The notes: generated from the letters alone by a model not told the origin. 64,000 bases of DNA from Gnetum montanum (GCA_015680685.1 MNCI01025128.1:290833-354832); one strand, 5' to 3'. Counted from the first letter of the stretch, positions 21,318 to 34,581 are shown. Made by a program: numbers and translations.

Positions 21318-24226
21318 TTACACCATCCCTAGTGGCGGTGGTTCTGACGAACCTTCCCCAGCCTTTGGCCCATGCGATGGTGGTGGCACGAATGATGGCT
21401 GTCCCATAGTAGCTGCAACTTCTAGAGGCAACCAAAAAGCCTTCAGGAGGGCTCTCATTTTCTCCTCCTTACTTCTGGGATTGTTCACCATCTAGGCAGC
21501 TTCACCAATGTGTGCAAGGACTGGAACCTCCCAAGGGCAGAACAGTGTGGGGAAGAGTTCTTTCAAGTTGATAAACTAAGCTGCGAACTGCTTCCATTCG
21601 ATGTTGAATGCTCGGATTGATGTCTGCCGTTGCTGGTAGTTAGTCATTTGATGGGCCAAGTTCTTCGCGGCCGTACGTTGTCCTTCAAATCACATGCAAA
21701 GATCCTCGAGTTCCGTGTTTGCTGCTTCCAATTTTTGCTTTGTTGCTTTGTGTGCTTAGAACTTGCCCTCGTATAGAGAATACGAGGCAGCCACTTATTT
21801 CTCCAATTTAGACCGCGGTCTCCTGGCTGTGAGCATGGCTAGGTTTGCATAGCGAAGGTTGGCAAGCTCCATGTATTCTGTCATTTCCTCAATCTGCAAC
21901 TCTTTGAGGTGGATCTTAGCTTGATTGTAGGCATTCAACCCATCAAAGATAGGTTGCCATACCTCGCCTCCCTCTCGGAGCTGCTGGAGCGCTTGGTTCA
22001 TTTTAGCCTTTGTGACTTGAATCTATTTTTCGTTTACCTCCTTTTGCAATCCCAATTGGTCCCTGTAATGATTCTTGATTTTTTCAAATTTTAGGGCCTT
22101 GTTCTTCCAAGTGGCAATTTCGATGGTAGATTTCTGTCGCAGAGTTCGAACCTCCTCCATGGACATATTTCAATTCTCAGCGGTCAACCTTTTTACATCA
22201 GCACTCATCCTAGCTAGCTCTTCCTACTGTTGGTGAATAAAAGTTTTCATGTGCTCATTTTCAGCACCAACATTACGCAAGCAATGGACCTTTGCAGTCA
22301 ACCTGACGTTCTCCTAGCGAACTTCCATCAAGTCCTTCTCTAAATGATATGTCTAAGCATCTACCAAGGACTTATTAAAGATTGCCAACTCTTGCTTTTC
22401 CTTAACTATTTGAAGTTTAACCTGAAGTTGTTAGAAAGCTTCATCTCTGGTGAGCTCACAGTTGAGGAGAGTTGGATTAGCAAGTTGGGTTCTTAACTGG
22501 GCAACTTCTATTGCCAAGCATTGACATGTGGTTTGAGAAGCTTCAAGTTCCCCTTCTAAAATGAGGCTTTTATCCCTTGCCGAGAGTAGCTCCTACTGGG
22601 TTGTAGTGATGTTATTCGGAAGGTGAAAGACATCCGGAAGCGGTTGCTCAGTTCCCACTAGTCAGTCCAACAATTCCTCATGTTATGCTGCATCAATTTT
22701 GCTACGTGAAGTTCTGGCGGATGCCTGTATATCTTGAATTCCATGCATGTTTGGTATAGGTGCCGTTAGTGCGTTGAGAACCGTAGCAATTGTATCAGCA
22801 ACCACTTCAACTGTAATCTCCTATCCCTGGTGCTGCATCACCAGGACTGTTGCCCCTTTACCATCTTCTAAGCATATCGAGAAGGTAGCAACATTCCTTG
22901 AAATTTTGAGAAATAGCTATTGGGTTGATGTTGTTACCTCTCGGATGCTAGGATCTGTTCTTGCTGGTACTTGTATTCGAGTGGCGGAGAACATCGGCCC
23001 TGCTCTTTCTAACAAAATAATTGATTGAGCCACTTGCTCCAGGTGGCTCATTGCAGGGTGATAAATCGAAGGGTCTTCCCCTCCACCAGTCCTGCCAGAT
23101 TGCTCTTGCTGGCTCAAGAGCATTTGTCAGATTTTGCGGATGTGTTCTACAATAGTCTACGAACCTGACCTTATCGTTTGTGTAGATGGTTGCTACTCTT
23201 CCTCCATCTGTGTAGTGGAAGGAGTCCTATCTTTCATCATTTCATGCCATCATGAGACAATCAGGGTGTGTCAAAGTGTATCATTAGTGTAACGTGCTAT
23301 CCCTGCCAGTTTGCACAATATTCTGATTAGGCAAGGGAAGGGGAGAGCTCATCTGCACAATATTCATTTTGCACAATATTCGACGAACCTCTTTTCAATC
23401 TCCAAGAATATCAACTGTGGAAGACTAATTGGAAAGTTTTCACTCAAGGCAGCACAGGCATGAGTGGAGAAGGTCATGATTTTGCTGGATCTTATCATTG
23501 GGTTTATATGGTAAGACACGATCTTTGAATACACCCTCTCCACGGTGGTTAGGGTGCCAAACTCCTTGCGATCTACTCCATAGCACTGTCGGATCCACTC
23601 CCCTTTTACCTCAGGGTCTACTTATTTTGGGATCTCTGCCACATCTGCTCCGATCTTTGGCAACCCTAGAGCTTGCGCTATTACCTCTGCAGAGTAAGAA
23701 ACAAGATGTCTTTGATTCTTACCCTGGACTCTAGTTTCCAATTTGTCCAAAAGAGATAGGTTTCTCCTAGGTACCATTCACCCNGCCAATTTGTCCAAAA
23801 GAGATAGGTTTCTCCTAGGTACCATTCACCCCTGGTTGTGATGATTAGCCATATAGGAGAAGTTTGCAATTGAAGTCTCACATCTTTTGGTGCATTTTTG
23901 AGAAATGGTCCAAAGTTTAGCTCTTGTAGGACCATCCGTTGCACTTCCCATGGCTTGATAGCATCAAGACAGGCTTGGGTCAGGGTGACTTCAAGCCGTG
24001 GTGCTATCCCTGGAGTTTCATCTCCCTGTGATTACTTGCTGGGCATTTCCTCTTCAGGAATCTGATGGATAGATTCCACATCAGGTCCTTCGTGGAGGGG
24101 ACCAGTTGCATGAGAGCCCTCCATGTGCTCTGGTTGCTGCACGCCTCATCCCCTTCCCGTTTGTGGACGCTTGTCCCTTGGTTGTGATGTTCCTTCACTC
24201 CTTGGATGCTTTGGTTTGGGTGCCAT
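21318..24226 (-). pseudogene. ORF2 relic of element B
   Basis: It starts at ATGGCACCC (24226, minus) and ends at the stop after the same proline-rich tail as in element A. Its length of 2909 bp is nearly identical to A. The N-terminus reads MAPKPKHPRSEG. The transposon-protein-like domain is at about 23300-23950 (LQELNFGPFLKN, RVRIKDI). The coiled-coil half is at about 21600-22800 (RYANLAMLTARRPRSKLEK). The acceptor before the ATG has decayed from CAG to CAA. Many stops and shifts make it non-functional. A single N at 23784 lies between two near-identical 46-base copies and is an assembly artefact. A and B agree in length and order although they carry different mutations, which supports a once-functional long protein. 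Confidence 0.72.
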
Positions 24227-24476
24227 TTGTAATCAAACATAACCATCCATTAGAGTGTGCATAAGTAGCTCAAGATGTTCCTTATACAGTTTCTCTATTT
24301 GACTAAGTTATGTTGTTGGCACGTGCATCCCATTAAGTCCCCTAGAGTGTTAATTCATGGGTTAGAGCCAAAAATGACAAAGGATGAGTTGGAGTTTAAA
24401 CGGTTGTTTTCGTTCTTCCCTTAGAGGTACGAAGTCCTAATTAACTTAATTAATTAATTAATTACACATAAGCTTC

Positions 24477-24705
24477 ACCCCCCACGATTGAGAGCATACC
24501 TTCGGATGCTCAAGAGGGCAAGGATCGGTTGATACGGACACGCGATGGAATGTAGGTGCTCGGGAAGAAGTTAAGCAAAAAAAATGGTAAAATCTCCCTC
24601 CAATTTGTTTGTAAAATGATGAAAATCTAAAGTGAAATGGCCATATATATAGGGGTTGGGTGCTGCATCGACGGGGCCGCATATATGCAGGGGGTCGCAC
24701 CCGTT
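24477..24705 (-). promoter_or_regulatory. Internal promoter-like module and PPT-like tract of B
   Basis: On the minus strand a GGCCCCGTCGATG palindrome region is followed by CCCCTATATATATGG (TATA at about 24643-24652). About 150 bases later comes CAATCGTGGGGGGTG (24477-24493). This is the same order and spacing as 3280-3539 in element A, upstream of ORF2. Confidence 0.5.
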
Positions 24706-26222
24706 GACCAGTGTTCACCAACCCATAAAAAGCCCAAAAAGATGAATTAAAAATGCCAAATTGGGGTGGTTGAAGAGCATGAGAGGCCCAGAACACGGCT
24801 GAGGAAGGGAATTTGAGCTAGAAAAAGAGTTAAAGGAGGAAAACATGGTGAGAAAGAACTTCGCAGGAAAGAAATTGAGCAATGGATAACATGGAAACTA
24901 GCCAACAATAAACCAAGAGGATGGGAGACTAACAAAATGGCATTGAGAATATGCAAGTAGGTCCTCCCCATAGCAGGTGGTAGCCTTCGTAGCCCTTGAA
25001 TATCCCCAACACCAGGGTCTGTGGGCCCCAGGGTTAAGGAATGGTGATCGTAAGTTAATACACCCATCCATGAGAACTTGCCGCCGCATGAGAAGTTCAA
25101 AGGAATCATGACACACGATCAAAACATAAGACCAGAAGTGGGTGAGTTATGGAGAGAAGTGGGTGAAGAGAGATGAGTGAGGTGTGGAATTCCAACTTTC
25201 AGTCACATGAAACCCCATGTGAAGTTGTGGTTAAGTGACCTGATAGGACCTATCCCAAGTTCAGACCCAAAACAATCCACATCTAGTGACATCGCAACAA
25301 CATAAGAAGACCCGTCCACCCCCTAAGTGGAAAAGAATGCATCCACAGAGAACCATCACTCCAACAGACATGAGAGGACAAAAGTAAAATGGGACCAAGT
25401 TAGAGGGGATGAAGGAAGTCCCATAACGAGTGCTTGTGGCTCGTGAGAGGCGATCTAAGGGGTGTTCTTTGAATTCCCACATGGTTAAGATTTTATTCTT
25501 GTGTTTTTTTTTATTTGTGGAAACCACACCATGCAAAGACCCATGCTTGTATGCATGCATTCGACCAAGGGGTATGCTTCGAATCCTCATGTTTTTTTTT
25601 ATTTTTTTTATTTTTATTTTTCAGTTTTTGATGAGGACCACACCATGCAAGGTCAAACTGCCATGGAGCTTCCGTGTAGAGAAGAACTTGGAGTGGGAAA
25701 AAATCCATAAGGGTACCCTGCCACCCATGGGGTAGAAAGGGATGACAACTGTTGCATTCCCCTTGAAGTCACACCCGATTCAAACCACTGGATCATCCCT
25801 GAGTCTAAGAACTACAAAAGTCACACATTAATTACAATGTCTTTAAGTGAAAAGGGGTTGCATATTTCCAAGGGTAGGAAAACCATGGAGTGGGTGAATG
25901 GGTGGATGACATGGACTCACTGCAAAAAACTCCAAGAACAACCATGCAAGGGTAGGAACGAGGTAAAATAAGTGGCTATTTTTAGTGACCCATTGCAACA
26001 AAGACCATCCGTACCAAACCTGATGATAATTAGACAACGTATTAGCAATCAACAGAAAATGAAACACACACATACACATAAATAAATAATCAACAAGGAA
26101 ATGGAAAAATAATTTTAAGAAAGGAAAAATTAGCAAGAATTGGCAAACGTATGAACAATGTTGAAAAACAAAAAAGTGTAAAACAAAAATGTCAAAAATA
26201 GTGAGGGGTGTAGTAGAATGGC
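24706..26222 (-). other. Spacer of element B with U-rich tract
   Basis: The stretch is homologous to 1727-3279 of element A. The U-rich tract is at 26155-26215 (AAAACAAAAAAGTGTAAAAC on the plus strand). Copies of the CACACCATGCAAAG motif lie near 25525 and 25637. No conserved coding frame was found. Confidence 0.55.
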
Positions 26223-29200
26223 TTAGCATGGAGGACAGTGTCCCCCACAACTAGGTGGAAAGGAGGAGATGTGAAAAATGGAGTGCGGATGTCTGGATGA
26301 TGATGAGGTGGCAACACTGGTTAGGTGGAGTGCACAGTAAGGTTTCAATTGTTGCCAGTTGACCAACTCTGTTCTTGTGGGGTCCTCAAGTTTGTGGATA
26401 AGAAAGGCCCTGGATGGGAAGGTTTCGGAGACAATGTAAGGTCCCTCCCACAGTATTTGAAACTTGGTCAGTTGTGATACATGTGTGGGGTTCCAATACA
26501 ATACCTTGTCTCCACGTCTAAATGTGACCTTCCGAATCCTAAGATCATGTCATTTTTTATTGTAGGCCTTGTGGATCTCGTTTGAAGATAGGGCCACTAA
26601 TCGATTCTCATCTAGCACACTTAAATTGATAAGTTGTTCACATTGTGCTAGTGGGAGGTCAAGGCGTAAGTCACTGGCTGTGGATAGTATCTGGAGTTCT
26701 GCTTGGATTGGAAGTTTTGGTAGCTTACCGTACACTAACTTATAGGGAGAGTAACCTATAGGAAGTTTCCAAGTGGAGCGATAGGCCTAGAGGGCATCGT
26801 TAAGTTTGGTGCTCCAACCCCCAAGTGTTGCATGAGTTTTTAAAAAGTGACACCTGTGAAATGAGTGCCATTATCTGAGATGAGTGCATGTGGCACTCCA
26901 AACCTGTTGATGATTTTTTGCTGAACAAATTGTGCGGAGGTGTTTGAAGAACAGTCAACGACGACTGCTACCTTCGCCCACTTTGTGCAATAGTCCACGG
27001 CTATGATGATGTATGCCTTTTTGTTGGACAGGGGTGTGATGGGCCCCATGAAGTTGATGCCCCAAATGTCAAAGGGCTCCAATGGTTGGATCCACTGTTG
27101 AGGTCCCTCCATCTATACCATCATCCCACCATCTCTCTGGCATCATTCACAGGAGCGAGCGAACCATTGTGCATCCCTGAAAATTATGGGCCAGTAATAC
27201 CTTGAAAGCAGGATCTTAATGGCTGTGTGGCGTCCAGCATAGTGGTCCTCACAAGGGCCCTCATGAGCATCTTGGAGGATGCGTAGTGTATCGTCATCAG
27301 GGACACACCATCAAACTAGGCCATCTGTGCACACCTTATAAAGGTGGCCACTGATTTCCATGAAACGCTTGGCCTTATGGAGAAACTGTTGTTTCTGCTT
27401 ATAGTCCCACTCCTTTGGCAACTCTTGAGTTGTCAGGTAGGTGAGGATGTGGCTGAACCAAGGTGATGTCTTGGGCACCTGCGAATCGACCACACTTGCA
27501 AAGAGGAGTTCATTTGGAAATTGGTCAGAGAGGGGCTCCTCCTCTTTTGCGTCATCCCATTGCAACTGAGACAGGTGGTCAATAACAACATTCTCGGTCT
27601 CCTTTCGGTCTACCATGGTGAGGTTAAACTCCTGAAGAATCACCAGCCACTGGATGATGCGGGGGCTCACCATTGGTTTGTTCATCAGGAACAAGATAGC
27701 ACTATCGTCAATATGCACAAACACCTTGTATCCAAGCACATAGTGTCGAAATTTTTCCAAGGCGAACACCACTACCATCAACTCATTTTCAGTGGTGGTG
27801 TAGTTAAGCTGAGCACCCACAATGCTACGGCCTGCATAGTGAATATAGTATGGACATTTTTTATCATCACACTGTGTAAGCATGGCTCCCAAGGCATAAT
27901 TGGATGCATCCGTCATAATGTGAAAGGGTTTGGATGAATTAGGTGCCCATAGAACTAGAGTCTCTATGAGTTTTTGTTTAAGAAATTGGAATGCAGATTC
28001 ACATTCCTTGGTCCAAATGAATGGAGCATCTTTCCTTGTGAGTTCTACAAATGGCTTGGTGACCTTCGAGAAATTTTCAATGAAGTGCCGGTAGTAACCA
28101 GTGTGGCCAAGGAATGACCAAACATCTTTTACGGTGCTTGGTTGTCAGGTAATTCCTTGGATGACCTTGATCTTTTCATGATCCATGCTAATCCTTGTCT
28201 GTGAGATACTATGCCCCAACACGATGCCTTCTTAGACCATAAGGTGGATTTTCTACCAATTGAGCCATAGATTAGTGTCTACACACCTTTTCAAAAATTT
28301 CTCAAGGTGGTCCAAGGCTTGCTCAAATGTGGCCCCATAGGTAGAGAAGTCATCCATGAAGAATTCTACCCCATTTCCAATCTATTGCTAGAAAATGCTA
28401 AGGACAAGGTGTTGGAAAGTGGCAGGCACATTACATAGGCCAAAAGGCATCTTCTTGTATGTGAAAGTCCCCCATGGACTTATGAAAGTTGTTTTGGCCT
28501 AGTCCTCTGGTGCAATTTGGATTTGGTTATAGCCACTATAACCATCCAAAAAGCTGTAATAACGGTGCCCTATAATGGTATCCAACACTTGGTCCACAAA
28601 TGGGAGTCGGAAGTGATCCTTGAAGGTAGCCATGTTGAGCAATCGGAAATCTATACAGACCCTCCATTTGTCACCTTTCTTTGGCACAATAACGAGTGGG
28701 CTGACCCATTCGCTATTGGTAATAGAATAGATGAACCTCGCCTTTAGCAACTACTCGATTTCATCTTTGACTATGTGCTTCAATTTGGGGTTCAACCGCC
28801 TTTGTGGTTGATGTTGTGGCTTCATGGAGGAGTCAATATAAATTCAATGCTGGTAGACCCTGGGATCAACTCCGGTTAACTCAGGATATGACCATGCAAA
28901 CGTAGCATCCCATTTGTTCACCACCATCAGCAACTTTTTCTTTTGTTCAGGAGCAAGGATGGCATTGATAATTATTGGCTTCCAATTTTGCAAAAATGCA
29001 TATTCTAAGTGGGCCGGTAAGGACTTGAGCTCCAGGGGATCTTCTTTGAAGCTTTCAAGGATTTGTAGCTTTCCTCAATCATCATGATCATCAACAGTGG
29101 AGACTTGTTGATGAACATCTTCCATTTCATCCATGCTTTCTATGTAGGCTCGTACAAGCCCCTCAGATGGCTCCATGCACAATGTGCTACTAGTAGGATC

Positions 29201-32200
29201 AGCTGTCAACCACTGGGTGCCCTCTTGGTTGGTGATTTTTGTGTACAAGCACTGTCGAACTGGTGATTCCTCGGTACACTGACTGCATGCTTAAATGGAT
29301 GTCTGCTTAGCGGACCATAACTGTTGCACAAAGTTGCACCCTGAGTCACTGTACGTGATGCATGGAGCACGCTTCTTCTCGATCTTTCCAAAAGGATTTT
29401 CCTTTAAAATTTCAAGGGAAAGATCTCAGAGTCTTAATCATGCATCCACCGTGCTTAGCCAGGCTCTTCCCATGATAATTGGGAAGTTCCCCTTGTAATT
29501 CTCCACATGGATGACAAGGAAATCAGTAGGATAAGACCACCCATAAACAGTGGTCCCAATGTCCTCCACCAATCCCAAGGAGACGGTGATGGATTGGTCT
29601 GCTAGCTCTAGCTGAATGTTGCTCTTCTTTAGTGGGGGAAGGCTCCAGTTCTTGTACATGTCATGTGAGATCAAATTGACTCTTGACCCCAATTCCAGAA
29701 GAGATTTAAATGGCTCATTCCCTGCCACTTTAAGATAGATGAGGGGACTTCCTAGATCAGTCAATTTTCAGGGAAGATGCCCTACCTTTATCTAGTCAGT
29801 CACGGCATGTCTAAGCATGACCATTTGGACATTGGAGGGTGGTTGGCTTGAAGGCTGCTCGAGCGGTGGAACTGTGGAGGCTCTTTGAGGTTCAGAGGCA
29901 CTGGCCATAGGTGTATGTGAGGGTATGTTCAGATTATTGGGCTGGAAAAAAGGATGTTTTCATGGTTTGGGTTTTGGTCCACTCAGCTGAGGTGACGGTT
30001 GTAGGTTGACAACCCTCGTAGTGTTTTGTTGCTATGGCTATGGCAGTAGCTCTCCTTGCATATGTGGAGCAAGTGGTAGTTGAGTGGGATGTTGTGGAGA
30101 AGGAGAGACAGAAGAAGGTGATGGAGGATAGTAGAGATGTGGGCTTTCCCCCTGGGTGATGGAGATTATGGTCAAAAATATTCTGGGGGGTGGTAATAAT
30201 TCTGAAATGTGGCATGACTGGAAGAGTCCCGTGGATAGACTAGTTGCTGAATGTAGTACCCATAAAGATCTAACAATCGGTAAGGGTACTGCTGCCTTGG
30301 AGGTTGCATTCCTCACACTTGTGGGTGCTACAACTGCTGGAAGTGCTCCTAAGGTTATGGTGGTGCTCCACTTGGATAATATCCTTGCTGTTACTAGTGG
30401 AATTGCTTGGGATTGCCTTGTGGGTAAGGCAACCTTCAGGGTGTTTTCCTCCTTGCCAAGTGAGGATTCAACGTGTACACCCCAGACTCTTGGAGATGTG
30501 ACACTACAAGACAACACCCCTTAGGATGTTCGTATTGGCATATGCCACATTCATCATCCTCCTTCATGTCAAAGTCTGCAACCTATTTTGCTACAACAAC
30601 TTTGCCCTGACCCTTATGTTGGGCACGTTTAGCTTCCTTCTTCCTACGCCGATCACGATCATTACCTTATTCTCTAGACTCTTATGCAATTTTTAGCACA
30701 CTTTGGAATTTTTCATCCAAAGAGTCCCACATCTTATCAACCCTTGCTGATATTTCAGATGCAAACTTTTGTAAAGGTAAGGTCTTTCGATTCACCACTA
30801 CTTCCAGTGGTGATTCCTCCTCATCTTCACAAAATCAGACTTCCCTCTTTCTGATGGAAGGGTCCTGATTAAACTCCTCCACACTCTCCTTCTTTTTGAG
30901 TTCCCCCTCTTTTTTGGCCACTTGCTTAATGAGGCGTTGTAGTTGATGGGCCCTCAGTTCTGATAATCATCCTTGGCTGTACACACCAAGGTTCTTTCTC
31001 ATTTGAAAGCGAAGCCCATCAATGATATGGCGGAGCTGTGCCCGCTGAGAGTAGCCATGACTAAGGCACCGATGCAATAATGAGTAGTACTTGCTCATGG
31101 CTACATCCAAGGGTTCATGATTCCCTTGCTTCCAGCCTTGGATTTGACATCTCAGATTCGCCACTCTGGAGTACGTTTGATACTTGTCATTGAAAATCTC
31201 AAGCATCGTACTCCATCTTCTGATTGATTTTGATTCCAAAGACTGGTATTAGCTTTTTGCTTCCTTGATGAGTGTGCGAGAGAACAGCTTAAGCTTCTGC
31301 CAATCATTATCAATATTCTACAGGGTGCAAGAGACATGGAATGCCTGCAGGTGACTCTGCAGATCACAATTGTATCCCCCTTCAAATATGGGGATGTTGT
31401 TCATGTCGATGTGTTTGATCTAGCTATCCTTTACATGCTTGCTAGGTATTTGAACTGCCTTGACGATATGGAGCATGCTTCGAGTAGCCAACAATGGCTC
31501 ATTCAAGTCATAGTCCTACTGAGGACCATGATTTTTGTGACGATTCCAACTACCCCTCCTTTCATGACGGCGAGCCTCGTGCAATTGGTCGCACGTTTCC
31601 TCACGTTATTCCTTTCAATCCTTACGACCACCATCCTTTTGCTCCTTTCTACCATGGTTATGATCAGAGCCTGAATTGGATGAAGGTATAGGAGAGCAAG
31701 AGGATGGAGAAGAGGGAGAGGAGTCACCACCGCTCCGATGTCGATCTCCCCCTCTACCTTGATGATGGACTTGATCATCCTGCCCATCCTTGCTACGTGA
31801 CCCTCCATCCCCTTGAGGATCTCGGTCACTTGGAGGCTTGTTTTGGATGATGGAATGAAGGATCTGCTACCCCAGAGGAAGTTTGGCTGAATGGGAATCA
31901 TAAAAGATAGGTTCCCAATCATCCTGCAGCCCTTGCAAGAAAAAGGGGTTACTGAATTGTTTCTCCTTCAGGTGTTCATATCGTTTTTCCTGCTACTGGT
32001 CTCATGCTCGTTAAGCCTCAGTGGGACGATAGTCTCGGTAGTTATGGTCCTCCATGACGTACTCCACTCCATGGTCCTAGATGCCCAGTCTGGTAAGATT
32101 TTGGAATAGCATTCCAGGAGCCGATCAGTCAGGTGGTAGTGTGATGTTGCCCTTCATGTCCTGCCATCGTAGATGCTCATCCTGATGTAGGATGAATGTG

Positions 32201-32316
32201 AAGTTAGGGACATATTCATTGGGATGCTTGTATACCACCTGACATTCTTGTGGCACCAGTGGGTTGGATACATCTCGCCTGTGAGAAGAAGACATGTTGG
32301 ATGTTAGATGATCCAT
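26223..32316 (-). pseudogene. gag-pol relic of element B
   Basis: Gag starts at 32316 (MDHLTSNMSSS). A capsid-like region lies near 30970-31240 (MSKYYSLLHRCLSHGYSQRA). A variant zinc knuckle follows near 30530-30560 (CGICQYEHPKGCC). Protease is at about 29438-29764 and ends FPIIMGRAWLSTVDA, but its catalytic D-S/T-G reads ELGS. RT spans about 27930-28870 with QRRLNPKLK, WRVCIDF, FLDGYSGYNQI and FMDDFSTYG. RNase H (27560-27916) has TDASNYALGA. Integrase has its zinc region near 27100-27300 and both Asp motifs (DYCTKW, ISDNGTHF). A deletion of about 117 bp at 26825 removed the NGQAE glutamate region and shifted the frame. The C-terminus keeps LWEGPYIVS. Order and motifs are Athila-like. Confidence 0.9.
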
Positions 32317-32443
32317 TTAATCAGTGTACCTTACTTCTTACTTTAATCCGCCTAGCGTGCGTAAATTTTTACTATCCTAGGTCTGTTCCAACGACGTGAA
32401 TGTTAATTTTGCAAACGTTAAATGGTGCATGTAAGACTAACAG

Positions 32444-32461
32444 TTCCTGGCAATGGTGCCA
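32444..32461 (-). promoter_or_regulatory. Primer binding site of element B (tRNA-Asp-like)
   Basis: Two bases after the LTR TCATCA end (32463), separated by a single T (32462), the minus strand reads TGGCACCATTGCCAGGAA. The known Athila-type tRNA-Asp PBS is TGGCGCCGTTGCCGGGGA, so 14 of 18 bases agree. The site primes minus-strand synthesis. Confidence 0.85.
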
Positions 32462-32462
32462 A

Positions 32463-33365
32463 TGATGAGCGGCTAGGTACTCCTACGCCCAACCATACGA
32501 ATCACGGGCATTCACACGCAAATCAATTGAATTCCATAGACTGTAAGCGCTTTGCATACACTAGACCCTAACCAGCAAAACCTTGGATTAGAACAGTCAT
32601 TGTCTTCCCAATCTCACTTGTGATGTTCTAGTGGCAATGGTTGAGTGAGATTGAGGCAATTGATTTTTATGGCTTTTTACTTTATCTTTTGGTGTCTAAT
32701 TAAGGTATGGAAAGTAAGGAATGAAATATTATCTAATCTATAATTATCCTAATCTGTATCCTAACTATTCCTAGCATAAGTATCCGATCCCATCTTCCGG
32801 GCACGTCTTGAGCATCCCCTAACCACTACTGGGTTACCAGACATTAAGCGTCACTAGGTTACCAAGTGTTGGGTGTACGTTCGAGATGGTTGTACTTATG
32901 GTTTCTATGAACTATAAATGAGCGATAGCGATTAAACTAATAATAAGAGAAACTTAAGTAATTATCAAAGCATAGAAATATTAAGCTATTAAATGCATTA
33001 AATGACTAAGTCCAAATGCTGCAAGGAATGCTTGAAAGCTCGTCTTTATTGTCGTTCATGCCAATGGGCTTAGATACATCAGCGCTCAAATAAAGAGTCG
33101 AATACCTTCTTTACACCTACTGTGGACACTTGGAAAATATTCTAACTCTCGTGGGAACAAACTGCAAGAGCTTCGCTACAACAGACAAAAAGGTAAATAA
33201 GTGTGGCGGGAGCCCACTTATTTATAGGCCAAAAAAGGTGTCGCGTAAATGGGGCCACGTTGACGCATGGAAGGATGCGTCGACAGGGCCGTGTTGACGC
33301 AGCTGCGTATATGGGGTCCCGTATACATGGCCTAATAGACGCAGTGACAAAAAAATAGTTCATCA
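32463..33365 (-). repeat. 5' LTR of element B
   Basis: On the plus strand it runs from TGATGAGCGG to AGTTCATCA. It carries U3 palindromes near 33240-33340, a TATAAATAAG box near 33215 and an AATAAA signal in minus orientation. It drives the element's genomic transcript. Confidence 0.95.
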
Positions 33366-33370
33366 CCAAC

Positions 33371-33427
33371 TCACTGGAATTTAATGTGAAAGGAAGGATT
33401 TTTGTTTAAAAAATTTCATATCTTATG
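33371..33427 (+). pseudogene. LINE ORF1-like relic, part 2
   Basis: This 57-bp remnant continues the DUF4283 frame in phase after element B and one CCAAC copy are removed (SLEFNVKGRIFV, then a stop). It is cut again by a solo LTR at 33428. Confidence 0.65.
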
Positions 33428-34235
33428 TGATGAACCATGATATCATGTCCACGATATTGGATCCAACCATGTGATGTCGGATACCTGATATCACGGTCTG
33501 TCTCCTTGCCTATAAATAAGAGGTGGTGCCCTTAGTTTCCACATTAGATAGTTAGTCCCTTAGCCAAACTTCTGCCATTTTTTCCCTCCAAAGTTAGAAT
33601 TATTTTTGTGTGCCCGTAGTAGGAGTCATAGAGTGAATGGATCTTTATTTGAGCATTGTGTACCTGAGCACACTTTGTGTACGGCAATAAAGATGAACTT
33701 TATGATAAACCTTGTAGCATACAGAATAGATTAATTAGTGTTAATTATTATTTAATGCTTTCCTAGTTGATTAATGATTGCTCTCATCCTACAACTCTCT
33801 TAGTTAAATACACTCAGTACGACCGCTTTGAGCATGTGTGTGATGCTTGGTAACCCAGTGACGATTAGCGTTTGGTAATCCCAGCAGCGTTGCACTGGTT
33901 CAGGATGTGTATGGCAAGTGGGAACGGATATTGGTGTTAGGAGTAATTAGAACTTAGTTAATGAGTAGTTAAATTAGATTAGTTACTTAGTTATCTCTCT
34001 CCCCCTCCTTACTAGCACAGGATATAAAACACATAAAAACCATAAAAATCATATGCCTCAAGCTTACTTAACCATACAACCGTGACATACAAGTAAGTTT
34101 GGGAAGACAATGATTAACCAACCCGTTATTGTTCCACAAAGGCACATAGGCACTTAGTCTTTGGAATTCGATCGGATCATGCGTGAAATGCTTGTATTCG
34201 TATGGTTGAGTTTAGGGGTACCTCGCCGCTCATCA
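33428..34235 (+). repeat. Solo LTR 1 (Athila-related)
   Basis: The LTR runs from TGATGAACCATGATATC to CGCCGCTCATCA. It has a CCTATAAATAAGAGG box near 33511 and GGCAATAAAGATGAAC near 33692. U3 holds GATATC palindromes instead of GTATAC. No internal region is attached. The flanks TTATG (33423-33427) and TTACA (34236-34240) look like a target duplication degraded by two transitions. It lies 62 bases from element B in the same older ORF1 relic. Confidence 0.85.
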
Positions 34236-34240
34236 TTACA

Positions 34241-34581
34241 CTCTCAAATCGTTGTTATTATTGTCTTGATCTTAATCATTGAAAAGCTCAATGTCCAAAG
34301 TTATTGGCCAAGATTAAAGTCAAGAGAATTTTAGTTGAATAGGTTAGTAAAGAATTAAAAAATAAATAGGTAATGACACTGTTGAGGTGCATTCGGTTAA
34401 CCCTTCTTCTTTGGACTCCAAGATGTCATATGTGGAAGATATGAATATTGAGGATACCAATGTTACTAAGACTCTTCTTAACCAAGAAGGGGCTCCAAAA
34501 TAGTGGCTGAGAGTCACTTACCCAAAAATCTTATGCCTCAATTACATACAAGATAATCCTATCTTTAATGATTTCCCTTAA
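34241..34581 (+). pseudogene. LINE ORF1-like relic, part 3 (zinc knuckle)
   Basis: In phase after removal of the solo LTR the frame gives CYYCLDLNH, a stop, then KAQC. The Cys and His spacing is C-X2-C-X4-H-X4-C, a CCHC zinc knuckle as expected after DUF4283 in plant LINE ORF1 proteins. Downstream are the residues MSYVEDMNIEDTN and then several stops. The frame runs into the chimera copy at 34582. No ORF2 follows. Confidence 0.7.

Larger units (their letters stand above)
20156..33365 (-). mobile_element. Full-length Athila-like retrotransposon B
   Basis: The element is 13,210 bp, bounded by two LTRs in the same orientation and by a perfect 5-bp target duplication CCAAC (20151-20155 and 33366-33370). 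On the minus strand the order is 5' LTR, tRNA-Asp-like PBS, gag, protease, RT, RNase H, integrase, spacer with U-rich tract, internal promoter-like module, ORF2, polypurine tract and 3' LTR. It inserted in the DUF4283 relic. Hand alignment of its LTRs gives roughly 85 mismatches in about 900 bp, mostly transitions. That makes it the most diverged LTR pair of the three measured here. Confidence 0.96.

Noticed and set aside
27521-27937. A 138-codon plus-strand frame opposite RNase H of element B
   Set aside because: It mirrors the well-identified RNase H frame on the other strand and has no domain of its own.
30156-30524. A 122-codon plus-strand frame inside element B gag
   Set aside because: It is antisense to the gag-pol relic. 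Its counterpart positions in C and D are not maintained as a product with a recognisable domain, so it is a shadow of proline-rich gag sequence.
31503-31922. Long minus-strand and opposite plus-strand frames in the gag linker of B
   Set aside because: Low-complexity Ser/Pro/Gly-rich gag gives long chance frames in several phases. They are part of the gag relic, not separate genes.
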